Shown here one piece after another: positions 12,440 to 24,431 of a DNA stretch of 64,000 nt. Position numbers and translations under genes: made by a program. The notes under the pieces were generated by a model, which was given only the letters and a program-made list of their open reading frames with translations, did not search any database and was not told the DNA's origin. Numbering within the stretch: the first letter of the stretch is position 1; each line of letters starts with the position of its first letter. The stretch spans positions 21,325-85,324 of the forward strand of contig JBBHKE010001231.1 of the NCBI GenBank assembly GCA_037447655.1, in the 5' to 3' direction. The DNA comes from Zygnema cylindricum (taxonomy: Eukaryota; Streptophyta; Zygnematophyceae; Zygnematales; Zygnemataceae).

Positions 12440-13312
12440 TTTTACATAACCGAAACCGACCGTTTTTTTTTTTTCAAAATCTGAGTAACCGACGCCCGAC
12501 CGGGTTATGTCACGCTCCAAAATTGTTAACCGTTAACCGACCGGCGTTTACGAAAATAAAAGTTAACCGAAACTCGATTTCTCGCGACTAACCGTGCCCG
12601 CCCGTAACCGAAAACGTACAAAAATATCTAATGTACGACGCATGAATAAGCCAATGATTACAATTTGTCGCGTTCCCTTAGATTTGCGAAATGAATAGTG
12701 TTTACTAACGTGTCAAATTTGTGACGCTTTGTCACATTCCCTAAGATTGTGAAATGAATAGTGTACTACACCGTGAATCGGTATTAGCCTTATGTACTCT
12801 ATATCGGCACCCCAAAATTTTGACATTGATACCTTGAATATAACAAATTACACTATTTAAGGACATACACCGTAATTTGCCACGTCTCCTGGCACTAAAT
12901 TTGAATGAATGACGCTATTTTTTTCTTTACTCTAATAATTTATTTAGTCTAATAACGATTCGCGGTGTACCGTGTCAGATTTGCAACGCTTTGTCACGTT
13001 CCCTAAGATTTGTGTAAAAAATAGTGTTACTATCGTGTCAAATTTGCGACGCTAATCATGATGTCACGTACTTCCACGATACCAAAAAGTACAAAGTACA
13101 ATAATGTTGGATTGTATGGACAGTAAAAAATTTTCATTTTTTTTTGTTTTTTGGTTGACCGACCGTAACCGACCGTTTTTTTTTTCTGGTGAATCAACCG
13201 ACCGCAACCGCCCGGCCCTAAAAATTTGGCAACCGAATATGTTCCGGATTGGGCGCGGGCGGTCGGTTAATGGTCGGTCACTGTTTCGGTTGACCGTTTG
13301 CGACCTCTAGTG
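12440..13312. repeat. hAT-like ACCGACCG repeat with an internal MITE
   Basis: The left half (12440-12610) and right half (13024-13312) are inverted relative to each other. A MITE of the TACACCG(C/T)GAATCG family (12767-12969) lies between them. A 13-bp inverted repeat (ACGGCTTTCCGAG/CTCGGAAAGCCGT) at about 12304-12360 lies just outside. Confidence 0.6.
12767..12969. mobile_element. Short MITE of the TACACCG family
   Basis: TACACCGTGAATCGGTATTAG ends are inverted as CTAATAACGATTCGCGGTGTA; about 203 bp. Confidence 0.65.
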
Positions 13313-13338
13313 CGACTATGTTTCAAAACAGTCTTTCC

Positions 13339-15198
13339 AGTGTTGTGTGTCGGTAAAAAGTTTATCGCGATAACACCGATACCGATAGTTATCAGTTATC
13401 GAACGGTCAAAGGTTCCGATATATCGGTCCGAGACTAATAGATTTCATATCGGCGATACTTTATAGTATAGTATGCATACAATAGTACTTTATAACATAG
13501 TGTATAATATTATTGATTTTATATAGTGTGGCATGCCACATATAAGAATCTGTTTTGTATATGTTTAACTCATAGTTCAAAACATAGTTGTTCACGGCGA
13601 TTAGTGCGAACGTACCGTACGTGACGAATTATACGTAACAAACGCATTGAACCTTTTGATCAAATCGCAAAAAATCGTTAATGATTTTCCTTCCGTACTA
13701 TTCCGTACATAAAAAAAAAAGCTATTACATATAACGCAGTTTGCAAGTTTTTCCCGTTAAATGAGCGGTAAAAAAATAAACTCTTTAAAAAATTATCACA
13801 ATTTGTTTTGGTAACGGAATGACTTTACCAAATGGTGGTCCTGTCGTTCACCTTAGGGTATGCTACGCAGATAACATACCCGGGTTCGAATGCTACGAAG
13901 ATAACATTTTTAGCAATTTCATCTCTGATCCATGGCATCGTCTTTCAAAAAAAATTGAAGAAGACGCCTGTACAAATTTCAAACTGAACGCGCGAAATTA
14001 TTGTGACGTTCAACGTCTCTTTTCAAAAATGTCCGTACATTTTCGATTATATAAAGTACAACTTCCGTTGTATTTTTGTTCAGTTCACTGGACAGAAAGT
14101 GCCAATAAGTGCGACGCATATTTCCCGTTTTATTCCGTACATATCCGTAAAAAAATGTACAGTTACAGTAATTAGTTTACACGTTTCCGTAAAATTTCAG
14201 TTTCAGTTAACAGTACACGTTTTTTTTACGATTTTTTCAAAAGTCACAAATTATACGTTTCAATCGCAAAAAAGGAAAAAATCGCGCGATTTGAACAACT
14301 ATGGTTCAAAAGTAGGTGAAAGTAGGCCCATACAATATGCTTATTGTATGCAAAACATACAATATGACCTTAGAACCCATGTTGTATTCGGACCTATTCG
14401 GACCAATTTAAACATCCGGACCAAAACTTGGACCAATTAAAACATTCGGACCAAGAATTTATATATTTACATTGTCAAATTTGGACTATCGGACAGTCGC
14501 TGATCAAAGTTGTGATCTAAGTAGATCATATAAAAAGCCCATAACACAACTAACGATAAACATACCGACCAATGGCCTACCATAAAAACGCCTACTTTTG
14601 AACTATGGTTTAACTGAAATTTATTACGGAAAGCGCAGCACACAAACACTGACAAATTTTAAACATTACTTTATAGTTGTAAAACTATAGTACCGAAACG
14701 AAAAAAATAAATTAAATTGTAAATTTGTAGGATCAAACTTTTTATAAAACAAGACTAATAGACGAACAGAGCCGACAAATAAATTTGTCTGACTGCCGCC
14801 ATTTACTGCCACCATTTTATGAAAAGAAAAATAACACTCAAAAGGACATTTTGGAAAGGCATGGGAGCGTGGAACCCAAGTAAATCCCCTTTAAATTACA
14901 AATAATCAAGGAAATATCGTGATTTTTTACTGAAATCGGAGGGAAGGGGGTTTGCGGCGCTTGCGGGGAATAGCACGTACAGTTGAGTGTACTGGCAGTA
15001 CATTTGTCGTTGGGGTCCATACAGATATCGCCGATAGGTATCGATATCAGTGTTTTCGCCAATAAGTAACTGATATTTTGGTTACTTGTCGGCGATAATA
15101 CTGATGTCGATATATCGTACCAATATATCGATTATCGGCAAACCAAAAAAAAATGCCCATATCGGTTATCGGCAAATCCTTACCGATACACAACACTA
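13339..15198. mobile_element. hAT-like non-autonomous element, 1.86 kb, TIR CAGTGTTGTGTGTCGGTAA
   Basis: The left end AGTGTTGTGTGTCGGTAA matches the inverted right end TTACCGATACACAACACT with little mismatch. Both subterminal regions are full of TATCGG motifs. Flanks share CTTTCC, giving an imperfect target duplication. No transposase recognised; the ORFs inside (13819-14440) resemble nothing I know. A second MITE (14305-14602) is inserted in it. Confidence 0.65.
14305..14602. mobile_element. MITE with TIR TTCAAAAGTAGG, 298 bp
   Basis: TTCAAAAGTAGGTGAAAGTA at the left and CCTACTTTTGAA at the right, flanked by CTATGG on both sides. A reversed relative lies at 39066-39306 with the same GGCCCATACAATATG block. 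Confidence 0.7.
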
Positions 15199-15199
15199 C

Positions 15200-17000
15200 T
15201 TTCCAAGCGTCCAAGAGTTCTTTAACTGTTCACATATGTAAATTGTTCAGGTCAAAACCTTTTACGATCTTAATGTTGTTTACAAATAAATACATTACAC
15301 CGTGTATTGCTAAGGTTTTTGTCGTAGGTTTTTTGGGGTGATTTTTTAGGAAGACCGAGGAGGTATTGGTCTCCTAGTTAACAATATTTCATGGGTTTGT
15401 GGTTAGCATTATGGCTAGGAGGCGACATAGAACTACATTGGGGTAAAGTTAGTTGAAATGAAAAAAAAGCATGAATAAGTTGTAAAAATTGTTGTTGAAA
15501 ACAACTTTATTCATTCTTTTTGTTGTTTACTTGTAATTGTACGACACCTAGAGATAAACATCAATAAGTTTAGAAACAGTTGAGATTTTGGAAAGTTGTA
15601 TGTTTATATGAATTTATGTTCCTAAATGTATTTGAATGGTGGAAAATGGTATGGAAACACTATATGTGGCTACCTCATAATATACGTCTATTTTAATCGA
15701 CAATGCCATATAAATGTGATGTTTTTTTTCGGAACGAAGTATAGCGAATTCACTTGTTTTCGGGCTTTTTAATTCCCTTGTATATTTTTCTCGTGTGGGA
15801 GAATAATTCAAATAACATGTGTGCAAAAGTTGAAGTGTATAAAGTTCTCAAACATTTTAATTATATTTAGATTATTTTTCCATTATGAGCATACAAGACA
15901 AAATGATAGAAGTTGTATTAAATTTCTATTTTGTGTAAAGTCCATGTGGCCTGGCGTAACTATGGCCTCATTCCATTTTCATGATTTTTTTCTTATTATT
16001 GTATTTATTATTAATATTCTACTCATGTTTGGTACTTATTTGGACCCACCCGTGGGAACACTCAATATTTGTCGCTTTGTTTGTTTTTCACTTTTGTCAA
16101 TAAGTTGAACTAAAGTCCTCATCCTCATTTGATGTCAACCTATGTTGGCTTATGTAGTTTCATGAGATTTTGCTTTTGTTCATTTTTTTATATGCACATT
16201 TTATTTGAATTTTTTTAAGCAAGCGATTAAAAGGGACAATATTTTTGTAATTTTGTATCCATCCTTAGTATTTTTGTAATTTTGTATCCATCCCTCGTCA
16301 TTCGTAATCTCAATCGACTTCAAGAATTCTCGCTATGTTGGTGTTGGACGATTTTTTTAATAATATGAACAACCACAAATTTATTAAAAAGAAAAATAAA
16401 CGATTGTTGGCTTTTGTTCCGAGTACCCAAAATTTAAATTTTGAACACCATGATGTATTAAGTCTACAAGGTATCCATCGAGCTAAGAATTTATTCCAGT
16501 TTTCAAACATCTGTGATACACAATCATGTATGTCGCTCTTACTTAAAATTTTTTGAACTAACTCGTCATATTACTTATTTCATTGGTGAGACCTGTCCCA
16601 CATAATATCCATTTTTATTCTTGATTATGGAGCCTCCGAGGAGACTATCCCAAAAATTTGTGTATGTCGCTTTTAGATGTAAATTGCACGGTATTCTTTA
16701 GTAAAAGGCGAAAGAATAGTTCGCTATGCAATTAACACACGACCGATATAATTTTTTGGGAATTCAATTAGTATATATACTTTCCTGGGTCGTAGTTTTC
16801 TAAAAGATTGTGGGATAATGATGGTGGTCCAGCAACAGTGTTCTCCGGAAATCATCATGAATTTACTTTTTCATTCATTTCCTCCATATCGTAACGGTCG
16901 GCATCAAACGCGAAACGAGACCAATACGAACCTTACCTGTAGTTTTGTGTACGAAACCGCCCCAAAAAAAGTTTACACGGGATAGCACCCCATGACACGT
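15200..17000. other. No gene seen
   Basis: AT-rich. Two 28-bp tandem units (TTTTTGTAATTTTGTATCCA) at 16238-16296. Small ORFs without recognisable family. Confidence 0.5.
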
Positions 17001-17007
17001 TAATAGG

Positions 17008-17245
17008 TACAGTACAGTACACCGCCAATCGCTATTAGCGTTGTGTACGCTAATTCCGTCCAGCTTTTTTTTATTCTTATTCTCAAATAGAATTATCCAC
17101 ACTATATAAAAAAAATCCTAATTCCTAATTAGAATGGACGATTTCTTCGAAAATTTTCAAATTCCCAATTAGCGTACACCACGCTAAATAATAGTATACG
17201 CTAATCAAACCTACACGCTAATAGCGATTGGCGGTGTACTGTACT
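17008..17245. mobile_element. Short (~240 bp) deletion derivative of the TACACCGCC MITE
   Basis: The ends are the same as at 10521/11586 (GTACAGTACACCGCCAATCG and inverted), with most of the interior missing. Confidence 0.75.
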
Positions 17246-17504
17246 ATTAGGCATGGTTTAGTACAGTACGCACTGTATTAAAACACAATTCGTACAATTC
17301 ATTCACTTCACAAATTCATGCAAGCTAAAACTACTCTGAAGTGGCCGATGTCTGTCACGAAGGGTTCAGATTAATAAAGTTTTGCATTTTATTTTTTCTG
17401 CCCGAGAATTCTGGCAGAACTTTGGCATAATGGCGGCGCGTGTCGGTTTCATAATTATTCGTAAATGGGAGGAACTAGGCGATGATGGATGAGCTGACAT
17501 CCTG

Positions 17505-17530
17505 GGTTTAGGGTTGAGGATTTAGGGTTT
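17505..17530 (+). promoter_or_regulatory. Telo-box-like TTAGGGTT motifs upstream of the snoRNA cluster
   Basis: Two motifs (GTTTAGGGTT and ATTTAGGGTTT) stand 16 bp apart; further TTAGGG motifs occur at about 17.67 and 18.64 kb. Telo-boxes (AAACCCTAA in either strand) are a known promoter element of plant snoRNA and ribosomal protein genes. They lie about 1.5 kb before the first snoRNA, so the link is inference. Confidence 0.35.
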
Positions 17531-19035
17531 CGGTGAGGAAGTTGGATATCGTTGTCTTTTGTCGTTGTCGATGACGTACAAGGAGAGAGAGAGTGTTTAT
17601 TTATAAAGGAAAGGACTTCTCTTATCGAAGTTTATTTCTGGATCCGTTCTTTTTTCCTTTTTTTTTTTTAGGGTTAGTGAGGTGTTCTGGCATTTTCGCC
17701 CTATCATAATGTTGGCTTTTTTATTGCTCCATATATTATATACAGAATAATATTATAAATAATTATAATATTATATATTGCTCTATACAACATTGCCTTT
17801 CAGAAATGAAGGTATCTAAACTGTTTATTTCTCTTGAAAATGGTTCCCTGGAGCTTGACTGCTGTAAGATGGAAAGAAGAAGCGAGGAGAGGGAGGAGAG
17901 GGTAGGAGAGGTGGGGGAATTGCGGAGGTTTTCTGGCGAAGTTTTTACCTTCCGAAAAGTGAATTCATTCTAGGAATGGAAAATCTGCCTCATGAAGGGA
18001 AAATAGGTTTTTTGTCTTTATCGAATGAAACATACTTTTCTATGGCTGATCCGCCCCTCATTGTTTACTGTGAGAAACTAATCCTTGTCATTTTTTTTTT
18101 CTGTTTTTTTCTGTTCTCTTGTTTTGCTGTTTTTCCTGCTTTTGTTTTCAATTTCCTATTGCGTCATTTTTGTCGTTATTGACACCACATTCAAACGTCT
18201 ATTATCTGAACTAAAATTCTGGAAGCGGTTGAAAATTAGAGTCATGCAATTAGAGGAGCTTCGTCAGAAAAGTGTAAAAAAAATCAATTTTTATAAAAAA
18301 TAATTGCTACAGGGAAAGTGTTTTAGCTACTTCAATAGCTCTAACTCTCTATATGTTCATTGTAGCAAAATTTGAAAAAGAAACAAATGGCCATATGTGA
18401 TTCCTGAACAGTTATGGTTACCGCGTTTCGAATATTTTGTCTTTTCTATCTCTCAACGGAGAAATTGTAGCATCTAAGAAACATATAAGGGCATTTTTCT
18501 AAGAGCTGAAACATGTTTTGATTAATTAAGATTTAGGTCTTGATATGGAATATGGGGGAATCAGGATGAATTTCGTCTTTTGTAATGAAGACAACTAATC
18601 TAAGTATTTAAACGTGTTTTTGTGAACAGATTTTTTGCCCTTTAGGGTTTTGGAGGGAAGGATTTTCATTTCCTATTGACGAAAGCTTTCCCCACAGTTT
18701 GAAACTGTAATCATTACAAGCTGGAAAACGACAAAACAGGAGTCAGATTGCTGATGTTCATCAGGTACGGATGTGACATTTTTCATGACAGTTTTTGTGA
18801 CAGTTTTTTTTTGGCTGTTTTTTTTCATTATGAATATACTACGGTGCTTGCCCTGTTTTTTTTACCTGACAAAAAATCATAGTCTATTTTCTAGTTCCGT
18901 AATAGTTTTTTTTTAGAAATGACATTTTATAACCTCTTTTACCTGTTTAACGGTTTTTTTTCCTGTTTATTACAAGGACCCGTATTTGTATTTAATTTGA
19001 ATATTAAATCTTATTTATTTGTCAATAGAAGTATC

Positions 19036-19131
19036 AGGCGCAATGATGAGATGCCAAATGGCTTTTGTGATTAGTGCTTTGTACTATCTGATCACAACTT
19101 AAAAAACGACTTTTCCTTCGGCTGAGCGCTT
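19036..19131 (+). ncRNA. Box C/D snoRNA candidate, copy 1 (putative 18S rRNA 3'-end guide)
   Basis: Box C ATGATGA (19043-19049), box D CTGA (19122-19125) and a terminal stem AGGCGC/GCGCTT enclose about 96 nt. A second CTGA (D'-like) lies at about 19088. The 14 nt ACGACTTTTCCTTC, ending two bases before box D, can pair with the conserved 18S rRNA sequence GAAGGAGAAGTCGT near the 3' end with one G-U pair (rRNA sequence from memory). A near-identical copy lies 492 bp downstream. The surrounding DNA is T-rich and intron-like. C/D snoRNAs act in the nucleolus as guides for rRNA 2'-O-methylation or folding. Confidence 0.78.
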
Positions 19132-19527
19132 CTGAGAAAAACTAGCTTTTTAAAAAGTAACTTTTAGTAAAAATATAATTTTCTAGTAGCAAAAAACTTC
19201 AGTAGTTTTTGTTCCGTCGTTTTAGTTGTAAAAAACTTGTCACTTAGTTTCCAGATTGTATGTTTTTTTTTGTGTTGTTTGTTTGTTTGATTCTGTTTGA
19301 TTTTATTGTACCTTTTTTTATTATTTTTTCAGTTTGTGTACATTTTAGAGTGAATATATTTTTCTAACATCCCCTGTGTCTGTTAGGGGAGCATGGGTTT
19401 ATTTAATTCAACTTCTGTCGTTTTTTATGTGAGAGTATAATTTTTTCAATGTGATTTTCCAGGCATGCCCAACAGTCTGTAAATTAGCTGAATTTTATTC
19501 CTTCTTGAGTTTTTTTTTGTCAATTTT

Positions 19528-19623
19528 AGGCGCTGTGATGTGATGCCAAATGGCTTTTGTGATTAGTGCTTTGCACTATCTGATCACAACTTAAAAAACG
19601 ACTTTTCCTTCGACTGAGCGCTT
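19528..19623 (+). ncRNA. Box C/D snoRNA candidate, copy 2 (duplicate of the 19.04-kb snoRNA)
   Basis: Same architecture as copy 1: terminal stem AGGCGC/GCGCTT, box C GTGATGT (one mismatch at the last base), D' CTGA, and box D CTGA at 19614-19617. The core from ATGCCAAATGG to the guide is almost identical to copy 1, while the DNA outside the terminal stem is unrelated. Conservation confined to the snoRNA body argues for a functional unit rather than a random tandem repeat. The weaker box C might reduce function. Confidence 0.75.
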
Positions 19624-19889
19624 TTTGAAGTTCTGTTTCTGTATGTTCTTCTTACATGTTTGAGTCCTGTTTTTGTTTTTATTTGTAGCTTTTCTGTTTA
19701 TTGTTTTTATTTGTTTCTGTTTGTGATTTTTTTTTCTTTTCTTTATTTTCATCGTTTTTGTTCCTGATCCTGTTTTCGTTTTTGGCCTGTATTTTGTTTC
19801 TTTGCTTTTGTTTTCATTGTTTTGGCTGCTTCTCTTTTTTTCAAGGCGTGTACCTTGTGTTTGTGTATTTAACAGTTTTGGTTTTCTGG

Positions 19890-19972
19890 CATGTCCAAGA
19901 TGATATAAACGAGCTCCATTTGATTCCTTTTGGAATATGAGGCTAATTACCATGCTAATTCTGATGGACATG
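19890..19972 (+). ncRNA. Box C/D snoRNA candidate with 8-bp terminal stem (putative 18S guide)
   Basis: CATGTCCA (19890-19897) pairs perfectly with TGGACATG (19965-19972). Just inside lie a box C-like AAGATGA (19897-19903, one mismatch to RTGATGA) and box D CTGA (19961-19964). The guide CCATGCTAAT upstream of box D is complementary to ATTAGCATGG of 18S rRNA (sequence from memory), a site about 50 nt beyond the one matched by the neighbouring snoRNA. The match is only 10 nt and box C is imperfect, so this is less certain than its neighbours. Confidence 0.6.
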
Positions 19973-20176
19973 TCTTCTAAACGTTTTATCAGTGGATGGC
20001 TTGCGGCAAATATATTTAAATTAAAACAAATTGGCTTTTAATTAATACATTAGATAATTCTTGTTTCATTTATCCAATGCGTTGTAGGACCTATTAGGTG
20101 AATCTAAGAACGGGAATAATTACCAAGCAATAATTAGTGTGGATTAAGTGAATTTGTCAGATGCGAATCTACTTAT

Positions 20177-20255
20177 GCTGCTGAATGATGAAACTTTTTT
20201 GTGACTGCCCCATGGACAATAAAGTAAAACACTCTAATTTTTTCCTGACTGCAGC
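20177..20255 (+). ncRNA. Box C/D snoRNA with 15-nt guide to 18S rRNA (snR53-like target)
   Basis: Box C ATGATGA (20185-20191) and box D CTGA (20245-20248) are flanked by a GCTGC/GCAGC stem. The 15 nt directly 5' of box D, CACTCTAATTTTTTC (20230-20244), are a perfect complement of the highly conserved 18S rRNA stretch GAAAAAATTAGAGTG (from memory; some plants have G at one A). By the box D plus five rule the target is an A within the A-run, the region where yeast snR53 directs Am796. Guide position, boxes and stem all agree. Confidence 0.82.
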
Positions 20256-20459
20256 TCATTTGTTCATGGTAAGACGACTGTCTCTTGTGTTTCTCTGTCT
20301 CATGAAATTAAAAAAGACAAATCTTTTAGAATGTTTAGATTTGGAAAAACTGAAGTTTTGGAATTGGTGAATGTTTGCAGGAGTTCAACTCTCAGATGAA
20401 CCTTGTGTTCCATCGCAAGATTTGAAGAAATAAAGGCTAAAGGAGGGAAAAAGGTATCA

Positions 20460-23400
20460 TTAGTCACGATTTACTAATTTATTATTTATTCAATTGATTC
20501 AATTTATCTATTCAATCAAGAGTTCCGAGACAGAAGATAAACCGCATTAGGGTTTTTTAGGTTTTTGTTTTTTTGCAAGGGGAGTACCTTTGGCGGCTGG
20601 TTCGAGGAAAAGTTTTGCAAATAATATTATTGAAAATATGGCAAATAAGGTATCATATTTTTTATCATGCAGTAGAGATCCGAGAATGCGGTTGTGATTT
20701 CTACACTGTCCATTGTTATTGGCTTTAAGGATTTATTAGTGTTAATGTAAAATTAGAATAATGTATTAGTAATTTAGTGCAAGGGGATGTTGCAGATTGC
20801 AGTCAACCTTTTCAATTAGTGTTGCTACCAAATTATTGTTTTGAAGTCTAGTGATGGACAATGTAGTGTTCTTGTAACTTTTGAATAAAAAAAAAATGAA
20901 ATAATAATAATAATGTAAATCTTAATGGAGAAACTGATCAATTTCTGTTTTCCCGGGTGAGCTGGTAGTTAGAACTGTACAAAGTGTAAAATTTGATATT
21001 TTTATTGATACTAAAAATTTGTGTGTCATGTTTGTGTACTTTAATTATTGTGGAATGAAATTACTGTTTTCAAATCCAAACAAAATTCATTTTTAAACAA
21101 AGTAAGAGGGAGGAGGGAGGAGGTCTGACGATTTTTCCTGACCACAGGAAGATAGCATTTCTGATAGGCTAAGTAGATTATCAAAGTTCTGAGGGTAAAT
21201 TTTATGATTAATACGGTTTCTAAACATAACCAAAAACGATTATTCGACAGACATAATATATCATTCAATTTACATAATTGTACAAAAAATTAAAATTTCT
21301 GATGGCAGAACAATATGATGTGGTTGTTGGATCTGTCAAGAAAGTGATGATGAAGAAGGGAGATGAAGGGAGATGAAAATTTAGTAAATGGAAAAGAAGA
21401 GTTCCATCAGCAATATTTTGTAGGAAAATTCCTTGAAAAAGGTCTTACCTGAGGATGATTAAGCCTTACGCCATATATACCTTTTAAGCCCTTTTCGCCA
21501 GGAGGTGTCTCAACTGTCTAACAGGGGCTGTATTTTCTAAAACCTTAACATTTCATCACTAGGCCTATTGTCTAGACTTTTTTCCAAAATTGAGCTAGAC
21601 TATATCTCTGTTAATGTGAGGGTTCCTTTTGTTTCTGAACTCTATCTTTTCACAGAGCACGAACATCTAATTTTTGATTGGAGACTGTCAATCAGAAAGT
21701 GGGAGAATCTTGCCCTGTAGTTATTACTGTCGGTTTATCAATCTGACAATTGTGCACGGAGGCAATATGCTTTACATGGCGAAAAACATATTATCACTAA
21801 TAATGTTACTGGTATAGCTTCCTTCTCTAGAAAAAGTCATTAGAATACTCCTGTATCAAAAAAAAAGAGAAAGAAGGTGCGAAAATGAAAGAGATTGTTA
21901 TTTTTTTATAATCATTTTCACCCTTCTAAAGTCTTTCAAGTCAGATCCTCTAATGACTTTTGAACTGGATTGCCCGAAAAAAATTAAAGTTAAACTCTCT
22001 CTCTGTGAATGTGCCTTGAAAACAAATCTCCCTTTTCGACTCAGAGGTACACTGCTAATCGTTCTTGTGTTTAAGTTTTTTTCGCCAGTTAAAACATCTT
22101 TTCACCGTCGCACCTGTTGGATTGTCGATCTGATGGTTGCTATTAGAAGGCAAGATTTTCACCTTCCTATTGGCGGTCTCCGATTGGCAATCCGACAAGT
22201 GTGCACAGAGAAAAGATGTAATTAAGTGGCGAAAAAAAACTTTAACACTGGCAGCGATTAGCAGTGTAGTGACGCTGACGTCATCGGAGAGACTGCTTTG
22301 ACTCTGTGAGGTCAATGTTGGTCTTTGTGGGAATATGGCTCCTAAGCTAAGCTATTGAATGAAACCCTAATTTCCTTGACTTCCTTGACTCTCTAAATGA
22401 CCTAACCATTGAATTTCTCACATGAGCACTCAAGGTAACAACCAATGGGAGGACATAACCATCGAGATAAATCGGATCAGTGGCTCAAAAGGGGAAAGGT
22501 TAAGGTTTCTTGAGTTTTTAGAAACTATATTTTTGTAGCGTGGGGACTCAAAGATTGTTTTGCTAACTTGTTTGCCCTAACCTATATACAAGTGGTACCG
22601 GCTATGTTGACTCTATGTCTCGCTATTTGCACTTTCCAGCATAAAACTTCAACTGAGGACCGTGCCGGTAAACCAAGTCACAAATTCTTTAACTTACTAA
22701 AATAAAAAAAGGACTTAATAGGGTTTATAATTAAATAGTCTTTATTTTTGCAATAAAAATTTCCTATGTTAAAAGTTTGTTAACTTGGAGCCTTAGTGAT
22801 TTGAGCCCAAAAGGACACATACACAACCACTTCTACATGAATATTGAGGACAAAATATCTCAATAAGCGTTCCTTATTACAATATATATGGTAAATCATT
22901 TCCCTAAGCGTTTCAATAAAAGGAAATTATAAAATAATTTTAATCTTTTCGATAACGACAAATTTCCCTAAAAGGTGATGGTAGACAGGATGGTGGATGG
23001 TTTACCATCTTGCTTTTTAATAAGGTTTTATGCAATTTGGAAATTGTTCACTAATAATATAGTGTGGATTTTTATGATGCTCTTGTGATGATAAACCGTG
23101 CTTGAAATATTAGTGGTAGGAAGGAAAGGAATTAATGATATTAACACTATTTCAGGGTTAAGGCCTAAAATTTAGTGGAACCAGTATAATATTATTAATT
23201 GCAATAATTATCAATTGTAATAATTATCGATTGTAAAAATTAATTATTATTAATTGTAACGATTATTAATAGTAATAATTCATAATTGTAATAATTATTA
23301 ACTGTTATAACTAGACAAAGGTCTAGTCCCATCGACATATGAGACAAACCTCTCTTTTAGAGAATGGAATTTCTCGATCACAACAAAGAGAGAGAGAGAG

Positions 23401-23480
23401 AGAAAGAGAAAAAAAATTGTATCATTTCACATAAAAATAAAAGCAATTCACAAGACTTTTCCCAAACCAAAAAACAACAA
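20460..23480. other. No gene seen
   Basis: AT-rich, with two diverged MITE inner modules ending near 21810 and 22265. ORF 21953-22225 covers such a module and is not taken as a gene. Confidence 0.5.
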
Positions 23481-23489
23481 AAAAAAGCG

Positions 23490-24425
23490 TGGACAAGTAG
23501 GAGAATTCCGTTATATAATAAAGAAGTACGTGCTATTAATACATAATATCCTTATTTTTAGAAAAAAAAGTAAAAATAAAGAAGAAACTCAAGCTTGTTG
23601 AACATTTTTTACAACTTATTTCGCACTTTAATGGCACTTTAGGACGTTTTACTCTTTCAGATTCGTCTTCGTCTTTCTTAAAACGGAGAACGGAACGCCA
23701 CATGGAAACCTCTAAAACTGACACCCGAGGGAAGATTTTATACCCTCCCTTCAACAACACACTAAGGAAAAAAGAGAGGGAAGAGGAGGAGGAGGGAAGG
23801 AGGGTGGAGGGGAAGGTAGGAAGAAAAAAAATGGGGAAAGATTTTTGGACGGACCCTTAGATTTGCCTTTTTTGCACATTCTTTTCTCACTACTATTACT
23901 CCATCGGCTTTAGGGTTTTAGGGTTTTAGGATTTTAGGGTTTTAGGATTTTAGGGTTTTAGGGTTTTAGGGTTTTAGGGTTTTAGGGTTTTATGGTTTAT
24001 GGTTTATGGGTTTTAGGACACGACCTTTTTTTTTCCTGACATCGCTTTGAGAAGCCAATCAAAATAAAGGCATCGAGTTTTTTTTTTTTGCTCAGGAAGA
24101 AACCTCTCAAAATTTTCTCCGACGTTTGTTTTCGAAGGCAGAGTCATACATACCAGAGTAGTACTTGTTCTAATTGTACTTTTTTATCATTCTTTTAATC
24201 ATTCCTTTAATCATTCTTTTTCTTTCCTTTTCCAATCTTTCGTTCGTTTTTGCTCAGGATGAATCTATTCTAATTTCGGGGACGGATACACGCTCCACTT
24301 TAGAACAGTCGCATGCGAAATGTTGTATTCCCTTTCACAGAATTCTAGAACTGAATGTAAAACCTGTACATAGAAACAGACACCAATCTTCGGGGACGTC
24401 AGTAAATCACCACTATAAGACAAGT
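23490..24425. repeat. Duplicated block, copy 1
   Basis: About 0.9 kb, repeated at 25362-26165 with small changes (shared TAATAAAGAAG, TTTTATACCCTCCCTTCAAC, GGGACGGATACACGCTCCAC). Copy 1 carries the long TTTTAGGG array. I see no known gene. Confidence 0.8.
23908..24017 (+). repeat. Interstitial telomere-like (TTTTAGGG)n array
   Basis: Around ten TTTTAGGG units, a few with GGATTTTAGG variants, decay into TTTATGG. This is the Chlamydomonas-type unit rather than the usual plant TTTAGGG. Short and internal, so not proof of the telomere type. Confidence 0.8.
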
Positions 24426-24431
24426 AGAAAA

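Larger units (their letters stand above)
17600..20460 (+). other. T-rich host transcription unit of the snoRNA cluster
   Basis: The plus strand is markedly T-rich, with many T6-T10 runs, from about 17.6 kb to beyond the last snoRNA, as expected for plant U-rich introns or a polycistronic non-coding precursor. No protein exon with a recognisable family was seen; short ORFs (17976-18182, 19701-19940) look like products of T-richness. Four snoRNA candidates lie within 1.2 kb on the same strand. Exons and ends of the unit are not defined. Confidence 0.45.

Noticed and set aside
13882-13925. GGGTTCGAATGC as a tRNA B-box and thus a tRNA gene
   Set aside because: No A-box or cloverleaf pairing at the right distance; the sequence lies inside a hAT-like element.
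21313-21460. Further C/D snoRNA with TGATGTGG and CTGAGG
   Set aside because: Distance about 140 nt, no terminal stem and no guide match that I can see.
23911-24000. True chromosome end
   Set aside because: The array is about 90 bp, imperfect, and unique sequence continues on both sides.
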